From: Dokdonella sp041395345
GTDB taxonomy: Bacteria > Pseudomonadota > Gammaproteobacteria > Xanthomonadales > Rhodanobacteraceae
Length of the DNA stretch: 64,000 nt
Direction of reading: 5' to 3'
Assembly (NCBI RefSeq): GCF_041395345.1
Contig: NZ_JAWLAR010000012.1
Span: 98,492 to 162,491 of the forward strand
The notes below the pieces were generated by a model. The model was given only the letters and a program-made list of their open reading frames with translations. It made no database searches and was not told the DNA's origin. The position numbers and the translations under genes are program-made. Positions 34,901-46,704 of this stretch are shown piece after piece; within the stretch, counting starts at the first letter, position 1, and every line of letters starts with the position of its first letter.

Positions 34901-35503
34901 CCTTCCCGTCGCATTGTCGGCGTGCCGATAGCGTTGAACGAAAACCGCGATCGCGGAGTCGTCCTGCGCACCGGACTGCAGACGATCGAACAGCGAATTG
35001 CCCAGCTTGCTGAAACCGGGCAACGGCTGGCTGAATTGCAGAACCTGGCCAGACCGCACCATTTCGTTCAATCCTGATCGTGCGCCCGGATCAGCCCATA
35101 CCAGATAGCCGTTGCTGTCGATGTACTGGATCGGAACAGCTCCGGCGGCGCGCAGCTGTTCCAGCCAGGCATCCTTGATCGGGCCGACAAACTGGACGAC
35201 CTGCAGCGCGGCATCGACCGGCCGGGCCAGCACGAAACCCTGCGCAGGCGTGATCGTCGCCAATCGCGTGTCGAAATGCTGGCGATCGAATTTCAGGACG
35301 TGGGCATCGGCAAGCCGCCACGCGCCGGATGGCGCGGGCGTCGAATCCCCTTCGAACAGGCGATAGCTGCCGTAGTCGGCAATCAACCTGAACGATGCCG
35401 GCACGGGCATGTCCGCAGGCAACACCCATGGATCGGCTTGCGCGCGTGTGGCGGTTGCACAGGCAGCGCTGACGGCCACGGCCAGAAGGCAGAATTTGCG
35501 CAT
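31931..35503 (-). CDS. Secreted subtilisin-family (S8) serine protease with fibronectin III region
   Basis: 1190 residues from ATG 35503 (MRKFCLLAVAVSAACATATR); the frame stays open to 35791, but that would overlap uvrA and lacks a signal peptide. The mature protein has a prodomain-like region, then the S8 catalytic domain: Asp in LDITDSGIG, His in VDGHGHLNANIAAG, Ser in SSGTSHAAPAVAG. After it come Ig/CARDB-like and fibronectin III repeats (YRIEIATDAGFSDIVYSFVS; DYSTTYYWRVTALNGCGE), a domain near YETDFESGASGWTHSG, and the C-terminal end VFLDGFDGRPVQ, a DGF ending common on exported proteins of this order. Expected to be an extracellular protease; substrate unknown. Confidence 0.9.
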   Translation of the reverse strand: MRKFCLLAVAVSAACATATRAQADPWVLPADMPVPASFRLIADYGSYRLFEGDSTPAPSGAWRLADAHVLKFDRQHFDTRLATITPAQGFVLARPVDAALQVVQFVGPIKDAWLEQLRAAGAVPIQYIDSNGYLVWADPGARSGLNEMVRSGQVLQFSQPLPGFSKLGNSLFDRLQSGAQDDSAIAVFVQRYRHADNATGRQRFSDLGLKPELDWTAQLQYEVARFEVKPDQIQQIIEWPDVFWVGEYFEPTLNDEVQAQIIRGHLSADQSVPLQPGYLPWLQGLGFPSDPQAYPVLDITDSGIGNRTIMSGDPTLNVAGDSGGATRLAYNQACTVNNGPVDGHGHLNANIAAGHDQRDNADTPGARFPGEYQRGQGMNPFGRLGGTRVFAPGFDLNACGGTYAGAIEASYAAGARISNNSWGCGACAGQYDISSQAYDAGTRDADSASAGNQELITIFSAGNNGSGVGSVGTPGNGKNMITVGASENPRPLDENGSWVDGCQIGSSGADSAMDVIFFSSRGPAPGNRVKPELIAPGTHVTGTQADPVGASGICDAERPIGNTTYAASSGTSHAAPAVAGVASLAWWWIANGRGSLEFDSGKPSVPSPALMKAWLVSHPTYLTGAGANDDLPSNTQGFGMPDLEAMFDGTPNVIVNQEHTLGDSGQAWTWQGQVVDSSKPLRIVLAWTDAPGAVGTSPQVNNLDLEVQLASQTWRGNQFNGQWSHADGIPDTANNVEAIFLPAGMTGPLSITVRGFNIAGDGVPGNADPTDQDFGLVCSNCASEAGFVLDLQPANLEICTATASSASYSVAANSILGFGQAVSLSVDGLPAGATAAFASNPMPVPGASALNLGNLGAALPGSHVLTVTASGAGVTRASSAVLDLYSATPAAFDLVAPASAAINQSRQPLLSWTASSQASEYRIEIATDAGFSDIVYSFVSNTSSHGVGVQLDYSTTYYWRVTALNGCGETAASSTSLFTTVPLPGECSAGTLASALYETDFESGASGWTHSGDHDTWALSSARSHGGLQSFLAQDVAYDSDQRLVSPGITLPMDELPLSLEFWSHQTIENRIAGCYDGALLEISVDDGASWTQIPDGKLLVGSYDGPISTSFNNPARGRQAWCGDPRDWSQTIVDLNDYAGQSVRFRFRLATDASTGRVPDGFYLDDVVVQTCSTADPVFLDGFDGRPVQ

Positions 35504-35759
35504 GTTTCCGGGAACCCTGCTACTTGGCGCCAGACCGTCTACAGGGTAACCGCATTGATGCTTCCGGTCATTGATCGAGTCCAATTCGCCGATTCCGGCA
35601 AATTCCAGTTCCGCAGTTGTCTGCATGGCGGTCTTTCCCCGACCTGACCACGCCGCGAACGGACCTTGAACATGGGCATCCCGCCTCCACCTCGAATGAT
35701 CGCGGCGAGGCGCTATAGTTGCCTGTTCCGCTCTCCCTGATTCGAGCCAGATCCTGCCC

Positions 35760-38602
<2,843 letters not shown>

Positions 38603-38606
<4 letters not shown>

Positions 38607-39013
38607 CCGAATCGAGCCAGCCACTGTTGGCACGCGTGCCGATCACGGTCCGCTGGCGCGATCTTGATGCCTACAACCACGTCAACAACTCCGTGTTTCT
38701 GACCTATCTGGAGGAAGCACGACTGGTCTGGCTGGAAGGGCTGGTGGGAGACTGGAAAACGGAAACCCTGAGTCCGGTTCTGGCCGCCAGCCAGATCGAT
38801 TTCCGCGATCAGATCGAATGGCCCGCTGAACTCGCTGTCGAAGTGCGTTGCGAAAAGCTCGGCAACAGCTCGCTGACCCTTGCCCATCGCATCACCTCCG
38901 CCGACGGCACGCGGCTGTTCAGTGAAGCCAGCGTGGTCATGGTCTGGATAAATCCGCAAACCGGTCGACCCGTCGCGTTGCCGGACGCAGTCCGCGCAGC
39001 CTGCGTGGCGTAG
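38603..39013 (+). CDS. Acyl-CoA thioesterase (4-hydroxybenzoyl-CoA thioesterase type)
   Basis: 136 residues with a hot-dog fold: ITVRWRDLDAYNHVNNSVFL (the catalytic Asp-x-x-x-HVNN region), then IDFRDQIEWPAELAVEVRC and TSADGTRLFSEASVVMVWIN. It hydrolyses short acyl-CoAs. Overlaps uvrA by 4 bases. Its 3' part is repeated at 43343-43735. Confidence 0.9.
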
Positions 39014-39118
39014 CGAAAGAACAGCCGCGGTCGGCGCGAACTACGACGAATCCAGCCGAACCCGCCGGTCGCTCCTGTGCAGCACCCGATGTGAATGCGA
39101 CAATGCGCGCGCACGCTC
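38726..39118 (+). repeat. 393-bp direct repeat, copy A
   Basis: Covers codons 42-136 of the thioesterase and 105 bases after it. Copy B is at 43343-43735. The two align with no gaps and 10 substitutions (97.5% identity, counted by eye). Confidence 0.95.
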
Positions 39119-41240
39119 ATTGTTCCAGTCCCAGTAGCGTCGGTCATCGATATTGCGAACTCGGCATCGACGAATGTGTTCACCGAGGTAGGCCCATGCG
39201 TTGACGTCCCAGACCGCGTATCCGCTAGCTGGTACACGTCACTGACGCTGTCATCGACGCGCGACACGCGCTGCACGCCAGTCAATGACACCTGCACCCC
39301 AGCTCGCTCTTGCCTTGCCAGCCGCCAACCACCGTGGCATTACCCGGTTGAACACTGTTCAGCGGCTCGTTGCGTGCTGGTCATCCCGCGCATCCAGCTT
39401 GCCCGAAACTCCATGTAGGCACCCTTCCACGACTCGCGCCAGGCGCCCAGCCGCCAATGAGCGTCAACTTCAAACCCATGTGGATTTCCGCGCGATCCCG
39501 ATTGACTGACTGAAACACCAGTGCGCCAGATTCGGATCAATTCCGAGGTTCGCACGCGAGTCGATGAGATCGCGAAAGCGATTGTCGTAGACGGCCACCG
39601 AAGCCATCAACGGTGGACTGCTCCAGTGCGGTCCCACCGGAATCCAAGGCTTTCTTCAGGCTTGAGGTCCGGATTGGGCTTGACCAGGTAGTTGAACCCC
39701 GGCAGGTAGAGTCCGACATTGACGTCGGAAACGGCGGTGCCCGATAGCCCTGCACAATCTGGGCGTACAGGGTCGCATTCTCGCTGGCAGTGAAGCCGCA
39801 AGCCGAGTTTGGGCGTCCATTGCGTGCTGTCGACGTCGGCAATCGCGGTATCCGGATTGTCTTCCAGCCAGATGGCATCGGGCTTCGCATCCAGCGAATA
39901 GCCTTCCCAGCGCAAGCCTGGCACTACCGGGACCAGCGCGGCGCGAAGCCAATTTCATCCTGCCAGAAACCCCCGATCTCGGTCGCTGTCGAGACTCGGG
40001 AAATCACGCACTGGAAAGACCTCGCTGAGGATCACATGGGTGCCTTCCCGGTTTCGAGATTGTCTGCGCGTTGCGGAATCCTTCGTATTCATGCCGGTCA
40101 GGTCAGATGCATACACCTGCCAGTGATCGCTGCTTCCCCACTGGTTGCGTGATTGCGCCACCAGTTCGATGCCGCGACTGGTCTGGTTGAAATCGAACTC
40201 GCGGGCACGCAGGGTCGGATCGGCGTTTGTGCGTCGGCAGTTGGCGGTACTGGTCGGTCAACTGCGTAGTGCTGACTCCCGTTGCAGACCAGCATGTCGA
40301 GCACATCGGCGGCAGCCCAGGTTTCCTGACTAACCGGCAGCGAGGTTGACCCGGTCACGACTCCAGTCATCTCCTGCAGTGCGTACGTCGTGCTGTAGCG
40401 ATTCGACCAAAACCAGCGACTGCACATCGGTTTTGCTGGCTGCCCGAACCGTGATCCAGGGTAGCATCCAGCGCCTCGGCGCGTTCGCCGTCGCAGGCCA
40501 GCCTGGCCAGCACAACATCCCGGATCAAAGTCCGCCGGCTTGGCAGAGATGCCGCCATCGCGTGGATTGTTTTCCGATTCGTACGACATGGCGCGCAAGC
40601 AGAACCAGCCCGCTCCAGGGCCCATTTGTCGCCGCGAGGTTGGCCGAGCCGAATTCGCTGTTGTCACGACTCCACATGCCTGCCGAACCACCACCGGCCA
40701 GGCGCGCATTGCCACGCCAGAGAAAATCCTCGGGCGTCCGTGTCGACATCGCAACCACCTCGGCCAGCGCCCAGCCGCCATAGAGGGTTGAAGCCGGTCC
40801 ACGCAGAACTTCAACCCGCTGCACGGCATCCAGCGAAACCAGATCACGTCCGGCCAGGGCGAACTGGCCGACTCCGAAACCATCGGCATCGGCACGCTAA
40901 TGATTTCGACACCGACCCGATTGCCCTCCAGCCCACGGATATTGAATCCCTGACGCCCGAAGCGGACCGCGTCGACCGGCACGCTGACACCCGGTACCAG
41001 CCTGGAAAGGTCGGCGATATCAACCACACCGTTGCGTTCGAGTTGGTCGCGATCAATCACGCTGACACTGGCGACAACCTGCTGCAGCGGTTCCCTGGCG
41101 CGGCTGCCGATGACCACAATCGGATCAAGATTGACGACTTCGGCATCCGGGTCGGATCCGGCATCGACAACCGCTTGGTAAAGGCAACGCTTGAGCACGG
41201 GGCAGCCATTAGGCGCCCAAGGCAAATTGTATGACGCGTC
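39119..41240 (-). pseudogene. TonB-dependent heme/hemoglobin-type receptor, frame-broken and C-terminally cut
   Basis: Leftward pieces: LDPIVVIGSRAREPLQQVVA and SVIDRDQLERNGVVDIADLS (plug), LVPGVSVPVDAVRFGRQGFN, RVEVLRGPASTLYGGWALAE, LGIDPNLAHW, LNSVQPGNATVVGGW and GYAVWDVNAWAYLGEH. The latter pieces match the C-terminal strands of the hemoglobin/transferrin/lactoferrin receptor type. The final strands are missing: the gene reaches DRRYWDWNNERA and ends at the edge of repeat copy A. Many frame changes. It faces away from nirS. Start near 41240 is approximate. Confidence 0.65.
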
Positions 41241-41378
41241 AGGTGAAGAGCCATGCAGGGAGATCCGACGAAACGAGCCACAAATTTTTGCTGAGAGGCC
41301 CACTGGCCGGCCTGATCCTGCTCAAGGGAAAACGGCAGTCCGTCAAAACCGTACCGCTCTGGTACCAGATGCGTTCCC

Positions 41379-41392
41379 TTGATCTGAGTCAG
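41379..41392 (+). promoter_or_regulatory. Possible FNR/DNR box upstream of nirS
   Basis: TTGAT-CTGA-GTCAG: the left half is the consensus, the right half matches 3 of 5 (consensus ATCAA). It lies ~96 bases before the nirS start, in a block where the sequence itself seems unreliable, so this is only a candidate. Confidence 0.25.
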
Positions 41393-41487
41393 AGCGATAT
41401 CAGTCCAGAGGGATGAAACTGTCATTCAATGCGCCGCAACGATGGCGCCGGGTGAGTCAGCTTCATTTGGGAAGTCAACCATGAGGA

Positions 41488-43342
41488 ATGATGAAAGTCA
41501 GCGGAATCCTGTTTGCGTTGTTGTGGCTGGGAAGCCCGGCCATCGCACAAGATGATGTCAACGAGCGCCTGCCCAAGCAGGGCAACGAGGCCGGCAAGGC
41601 GGCCTACATGGCCAACTGCGCAGCCTGCCAACAACCTGATGGAAAGTGTCTGGCCGGCGCGTTCCCGCCACTGGCAAATGCCGACTATCTGAACGAGCGC
41701 AGCGGTGCAGACATTGCAGGCGACGTGCTCAAGGGAATCACCGGTGAACTGACCGTTCATCAACGGCCAGAAATACAACAACGATGCCGGCCCAGAGTCA
41801 TCTTGGCGATGGCGACATCGCCGCGATCATCAATTACACTATTCAAGCTGGGGCAATTCGGGCAAGTCGATTACGGCAGCCGACGTGGCGGAGAAGCGCC
41901 GCGCACTTGATGTCAGTGCAGATCAGGCACAGGGGGAGATGCATCCGGTACGCCCCGCAGCATGGAGAACTACCAGGAGCCCCCTCAACCGCCGGCGCCG
42001 AAGGCGTCGAGATGATCATCAACCCGGATGCACCCTCAATCAGCAAGGCCGAGTACGCCGAATCCACGCAGATCTTCTTCGAGCGCTGCGCAGGTTGCCA
42101 CGGCGTGTTGCGCAAGGGCGCCACCGGCAAACCATTGACACCGGACATCACCCGGGCCAAGGGTACCGACTCACCTCAAGGCCTTGATCAATTTTGGCTC
42201 ACCCGGCGGCATGCCGAACTGGGGAACCTCCGGCGTGACCCCTACCGCCGAGCAGGTCGACATGATGGCGCGCTCCTGCAGCACGATCCGCCGGCACCGC
42301 CGGAGGGCATGCCGGAAATGATGGCCTCGTGGAAGGAGATCATTCCGGCTGACCAGCGCCTGAGCAAGAAAGAGAACAACTACAACATCGACAATTTCTT
42401 TGCCGTGACCAGGTGACTCGGGCGAGATCGCCCTGATCGACGGTGACACCAAGGAGATCGTCAACATCATCAAGACCGGCTACGCCGTGCATATTTCGCG
42501 CTCTCGCACTCGGGCCGCTATGTGTACACGATCGGCCGCGATGGCAAGATCGACCTGATCGACCTGTGGATGAAAGCCCGAACGCGTCGCCGAAATCAAG
42601 ATCGGCCTCGAGGCGCGCTCGGTCGAAACCTCCAAGTTCAAGGGCTACGAAGACAAGCTGGCCATCGCCGGCGCCTACTGGCCGCCGCAGTTCGTGATCA
42701 TGGACGGCCCGACCCTGAAGCTGCTCAAGATCGTCTCGACGCGTGGCCCGATCAAGATACCCAGGAATACCACCCGGAACCGCGCGTTGCTGCCATTGCT
42801 GCCAGTCACGAGCATCCTGACTTCATCGTCAACGTGAAGGAAACCGGGCGTGTGCTGCTGGTCGACTACAGCAACCTCGACGCACTCAACATCACCACGC
42901 TGGATGCTGCCCGCTTCCTGCACGATGGTGTGGATGGGATGTCAGCGCAAAACGCTACTTCCTGACTGCAGCCAACCAGTCCGACAAGATCGCCGTTGTC
43001 GATTCCCGCGAACGCAAGATGACCGCCCTGATCGATGTCGACAAGATTCCGCATCCGGGTCGCGGTGCCAACTTCACCCATCCGAAGTACGGCCCGGTCT
43101 GGGGCACCTTGGCGCTCGGCAACGAGAAGGTCACCTTGATCGGTACCGATCCGAAACCATCTCGAAAACGCTGGGAAAGTTGTCGTCGAGGTGCTCAAGG
43201 GCCAGGGGGTGGTTCGCTGTTCATCAAGACCATCCGAAATCCCGCAACCTCTGGGTCGACACCACGCTCAATCCCGATCCGAAGTTGAGCTTAGGGGCCG
43301 ATTGCCGTATTCAACATCGACGATCTCGAAGCCGGCTATGAA
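41488..43342 (+). pseudogene. nirS: Cytochrome cd1 nitrite reductase with extra N-terminal cytochrome c domain; frame-broken and 3'-truncated
   Basis: A signal peptide (MKVSGILFALLWLGSPAIAQ) is followed by a first c-type domain (AAYMANCAACQQPDGK, heme His read as Gln), then a second with FFERCAGCHGVLRKGATGKP. The d1 propeller pieces follow: SGEIALIDGDTKEIVNIIKT, DLIDLWMK, EARSVETSKFKGYEDKLAIA, AGAYWPPQFVIMDGPTLK, DFIVNVKETGRVLLVDYSNL, ALIDVDKIPHPGRGANFTHP and NIDDLEAGYEV. This matches NirS, which reduces nitrite to NO in the periplasm. At least eight frame changes are needed. The gene stops at the edge of repeat copy B, about 100 residues short. Confidence 0.75.
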
Positions 43343-43630
43343 GTCTGGCTGGAAGGACTGGTGGGAGACTGGAAAACGGAAACCCTGAGTCCGGTTCTGG
43401 CCGCCAGCCAGATCGATTTCCGAGAGCAGATCGAATGGCCCGCTGAACTCGCTGTCGAACTGCGTTGCGAAAAGCTCGGCAACAGCTCGCTGACCCTTGC
43501 CCATCGCATCACCTCCGCCGACGGCACGCGGCTGTTCAGCGAAGCCAGCGTGGTCATGGTCTGGATCAATCCGCAAACCGGTCGACCCGTCGCGTTGCCG
43601 GACGCAGTCCGCGCAGCCTGCGTGCCGTAG
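43343..43630 (+). pseudogene. Duplicated 3' fragment of the thioesterase gene
   Basis: Lacks the start and the catalytic DAYNHVNN region; begins WLEGLVGDWKTETLSPVLAA and runs to the same stop position as the full gene. Amino-acid changes against copy A include D to E and V to L in REQIEWPAELAVELRC and a final A to P. Joined directly to the cut end of nirS. Confidence 0.9.
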
Positions 43631-43735
43631 CGAAAGAACAGCCGCGGTCGGCGCGAACTACGACGAATCCAGCCGATACCGCCGATCGCTCCTGTGCAGC
43701 ACCCGATGTGAATGCGACAATGCGCGCGCACGCTC
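43343..43735 (+). repeat. 393-bp direct repeat, copy B
   Basis: Gap-free match to 38726-39118 with 10 substitutions. It sits 18 bases before the 2Fe-2S subunit gene, whereas copy A runs into the TonB receptor end. The two copies bracket 4224 bases. Confidence 0.95.
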
Positions 43736-43752
43736 CAGATCGCGGAATCCTC

Positions 43753-44274
43753 ATGCAGCAAACCGAGAAGCAGCCTGGCCCGGCAGAAGCGGCGCAATCG
43801 GCGCCATTGGAAGGCCTGCAATTGATCATCAACGGCAAGCCCTATTTCCATGACGGCGACCCCGCGATGCCGCTGCTCTGGTATCTGCGCGATGTGCTGC
43901 GACTGACCGGCACCAAGTATGGCTGCGGCATCGGCGCCTGCGGTGCGTGCACGGTGCTGGTCGACGGCAAGGCCGCACGCGCCTGCCAGACCCCGATGCA
44001 GGTGACCGCCGGAAAGGCCGTCACGACCATCGAAGGGCTGGAAGGCGAACAATTGCATCCGGTCCAGCAGGCCTGGATCGAGCACGACGTCGCCCAATGC
44101 GGCTATTGCCAGGCCGGCCAGATCATGGCGGCTGTCGACCTGCTTTCGCGCAAGCGCAAACCTTCGGAAAGCGATATCGCCAGTATCGGAAATCTTTGTC
44201 GCTGCGGAACCTATCCGCGCATCCGCAGCGCGATCCTGCGCGCGGCGGCACTCACCCTGGAGCGCGAAGGGTGA
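43753..44274 (+). CDS. (2Fe-2S) small subunit of a molybdenum hydroxylase (isoquinoline 1-oxidoreductase/aldehyde dehydrogenase type)
   Basis: 173 residues from ATG 43753. First cluster site GCGIGACGACTVLVDG with a further Cys in ARACQTP; second site AQCGYCQAGQIM and GNLCRCGTYPRI, the paired ferredoxin and alpha-helical clusters of the xanthine oxidase family. N-terminal extension of about 20 residues. The stop overlaps the large-subunit GTG start (GTGA at 44271). The electron acceptor is likely a cytochrome, since no FAD subunit gene is seen. Confidence 0.92.
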   Translation: MQQTEKQPGPAEAAQSAPLEGLQLIINGKPYFHDGDPAMPLLWYLRDVLRLTGTKYGCGIGACGACTVLVDGKAARACQTPMQVTAGKAVTTIEGLEGEQLHPVQQAWIEHDVAQCGYCQAGQIMAAVDLLSRKRKPSESDIASIGNLCRCGTYPRIRSAILRAAALTLEREG

Positions 44275-46532
44275 GCGGTAACAGTGGCATCAGCAGACGT
44301 CGCTTCCTGCAGTTCGGACTTACCGCGAGCGGCGCCTTGCTGGTGGGTTTCCATGGTCGTGCCGATGCGGCACGAGAGTCCGTGCCGCCCGAGCTGCTGG
44401 GCGACGACCTGACCCGATTGACCGCCTTCGTCATGATCGAGCGCGACAACCGCGTGGTCATCGGCGCCCGTGGTTGCGAGATCGGCCAGGGCGTGATCAC
44501 GTCCCTGCCCATGCTGATCGTCGAGGAACTCGACATCGAGTGGACGAAGGTGCGTGTCATCCAGCTGCCCTATGGCTATGAGCTGATCGATGGCAAGCCA
44601 GGCAATCGTTATGGCGACCAGTTCGCTGGTGGCAGCACCAGTATCTCCACCGGCTGGAAGGACCTGCGAGAAGCCGGTGCTACGGCGCGCTGGCTGCTCG
44701 TGCGTGCAGCAGCCGATGCCTGGGCAACGAAACCGGAGAGCCTGCAGACTCAGGCTGGCCATGTATTGCACGCGGACGGGCGCCGACTCAGCTACGGCGC
44801 GCTGGCGCGCACTGCAGCGGCGCTGACGCCTCCGTCGACTCCGGTCGCAACAAAGAAGCCCGCGGATTTCGACCTCATCGGCAAGCCGACGCGAACCGTG
44901 GACGGTCGCAGCATCGTTACCGGCCAGACCCGCTATGGCATGGATGAAATGCTCAGCGGCGCACTGGTCGCGGTGATGTTGCGCTGTCCGTATCTGGGCG
45001 GCAGTCTCGAAAGTCTCGACGACAGCGAGGCACGCAGCGTTCCTGGCGTACGCGACGTGATCAGCATCGACGGTCCGCCAGCGGATGGGGTATTCGATGG
45101 TCCCCTCGCCGCCGGTGTCGCCGTGCTCGCCGACAATACCTGGGCGGCACTGCAGGGGCGCAACGCGCTGAAGCCGGTCTGGAAGCAGGGGCCATGGGCG
45201 GACGAATCCAGTGCCCGCCTGAGCGCCCGGGCCAACGCCCTGCTGGACGGGAACACGGATGGCATCGAGGTCCGCATCGACGGTGACATGGCGCAGTCGC
45301 GAAAGCAGGCACGTCACAGCGTGTCGGCCCGCTACACCGTGCCCTTTCTTGCTCATGCCACGATGGAACCTCCCGGCGCGCTGATCGAGTTGCGCAAGGA
45401 CGGTGCCTTGCTGATTGCATCCATGCAGAATCCCGCGGGCGCCTCTCGTGTCATCAGCCGGCTTACCGGCCTCGCGCGCGAGAAAATCGAGATTCGCCTG
45501 CCGCGATCGGGTGGCGGGTTTGGCCGGCGTCTGCAGAACGATTTTGTCGCCGAAGCCGTTCTGATCGCGCAACAGGCCGGCAAGCCGGTCAAGCTGATGT
45601 GGACCCGCGAGGACGACCTGACCCACGACTTCTATCGTCCGTTTGGCGTGCATGCGATGAGCGCGACGCTGGACAGGAAGAATCGTGTCGCCGGCTGGTC
45701 ACACCGCTGCGCAGCCACCTCGCGTACCTGGCGCGCCGAAGGCATGCAGGATGACCCCGTGTGGACAGGCACGCTGGAGGCGGATGATTTCCCGGCCGGC
45801 CTGATCGACGACCTCGAAAAAATCTACTATCCGATCGAGTCCGGCATGCCGCGCGGCTGGTGGCGCGCGCCGCTGCACACATTCCACGCGTTCGCCGTGC
45901 AGAGCTTCATCGACGAAATCGCCTTCGAGGTTCGCAGGGATGCCGTGACGATGCGCCTCGAGATGCTGGGCGAGCCTCGGGAAATTCCATACAGCGGCCA
46001 CGGCGGACCGCAGTTCGATACCGGGCGCATGGCCAATGTGCTCAAACTCTGCGCGGAAAAGATTCGCTGGTCGGAAAAGCGCAATGACGGGCGCGGCATC
46101 GGCATCGCCTGCCATTTCACTTTCGGCGGCTACAGCGCACACGCGTTCGAGACATCGATGCAGGGCGACCGGCTGGTCATTCATCGCGCCGTCTGCGTGG
46201 TCGATGTCGGGCGCGTCGTCAATCCGATGGGACTGGAAGCGCAGATCATGGGGGGCACGATCGATGGCATATCGACCGCGCTCAATCTCGAGATCACGGT
46301 CAAGGCCGGCCAGGTCCAGCAGAAAAACTTTCCCGACTATCGCCTGCTGAAGATGGCTGATGCGCCGGCCAGGGTCGAGGTACATATCGTCGAATCGACA
46401 CGCGATCCGGTCGGAGGCGGCGAAATGGGGATCGCAAGTGTTGCACCGGCGCTGGCCAATGCAATCTTCGCGACAACCACGGTGCGCATCCGCAAGCTGC
46501 CTCTGATGCCCGAACTGATGCGAATGCTCTAG
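44271..46532 (+). CDS. Molybdopterin large subunit of a molybdenum hydroxylase (IorB-like), Tat-exported
   Basis: 753 residues starting at GTG 44271: SGNSGISRRRFLQFGLTASG carries a twin-arginine signal. Mo-binding motifs: GQGVITSLPMLIVEEL, GGSTSISTGWKDLREAGATA, ATMEPPGALIEL, LPRSGGGFGRRLQNDFVAEA and GGGEMGIASVAPALANAIFA with the catalytic glutamate. Isoquinoline 1-oxidoreductase and related aldehyde dehydrogenases hydroxylate N-heterocycles or aldehydes in the periplasm. Substrate unknown. Paired with the 2Fe-2S subunit. Confidence 0.92.
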   Translation: MSGNSGISRRRFLQFGLTASGALLVGFHGRADAARESVPPELLGDDLTRLTAFVMIERDNRVVIGARGCEIGQGVITSLPMLIVEELDIEWTKVRVIQLPYGYELIDGKPGNRYGDQFAGGSTSISTGWKDLREAGATARWLLVRAAADAWATKPESLQTQAGHVLHADGRRLSYGALARTAAALTPPSTPVATKKPADFDLIGKPTRTVDGRSIVTGQTRYGMDEMLSGALVAVMLRCPYLGGSLESLDDSEARSVPGVRDVISIDGPPADGVFDGPLAAGVAVLADNTWAALQGRNALKPVWKQGPWADESSARLSARANALLDGNTDGIEVRIDGDMAQSRKQARHSVSARYTVPFLAHATMEPPGALIELRKDGALLIASMQNPAGASRVISRLTGLAREKIEIRLPRSGGGFGRRLQNDFVAEAVLIAQQAGKPVKLMWTREDDLTHDFYRPFGVHAMSATLDRKNRVAGWSHRCAATSRTWRAEGMQDDPVWTGTLEADDFPAGLIDDLEKIYYPIESGMPRGWWRAPLHTFHAFAVQSFIDEIAFEVRRDAVTMRLEMLGEPREIPYSGHGGPQFDTGRMANVLKLCAEKIRWSEKRNDGRGIGIACHFTFGGYSAHAFETSMQGDRLVIHRAVCVVDVGRVVNPMGLEAQIMGGTIDGISTALNLEITVKAGQVQQKNFPDYRLLKMADAPARVEVHIVESTRDPVGGGEMGIASVAPALANAIFATTTVRIRKLPLMPELMRML

Positions 46533-46674
46533 CAGGCTGTTGTTGCCTACTCATGCGGCGCGATCCAGCGGCAAAGTGCACCTCAGAATGCTCATTTACC
46601 TTGAGAAAACTGCGCTTCTTCGGCCCACTTTGCCTTGTCTCACGCTCGCCTGAGCGACAACAACAGCCTGCTAG
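46529..46674. repeat. 146-bp nested palindromic element (MITE-like)
   Basis: Ends are exact 17-base inverted repeats: CTAGCAGGCTGTTGTTG (46529-46545) and CAACAACAGCCTGCTAG (46658-46674). Inside, GGCAAAGTG and CACTTTGCC form another pair. The left end includes the last bases and stop codon (TAG) of the large subunit gene. No ORF. I recall similar sequences between genes in other gammaproteobacteria. Confidence 0.75.
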
Positions 46675-46704
46675 CGGAAATAAGCATGGCAGGAAACCGC
46701 GGGT

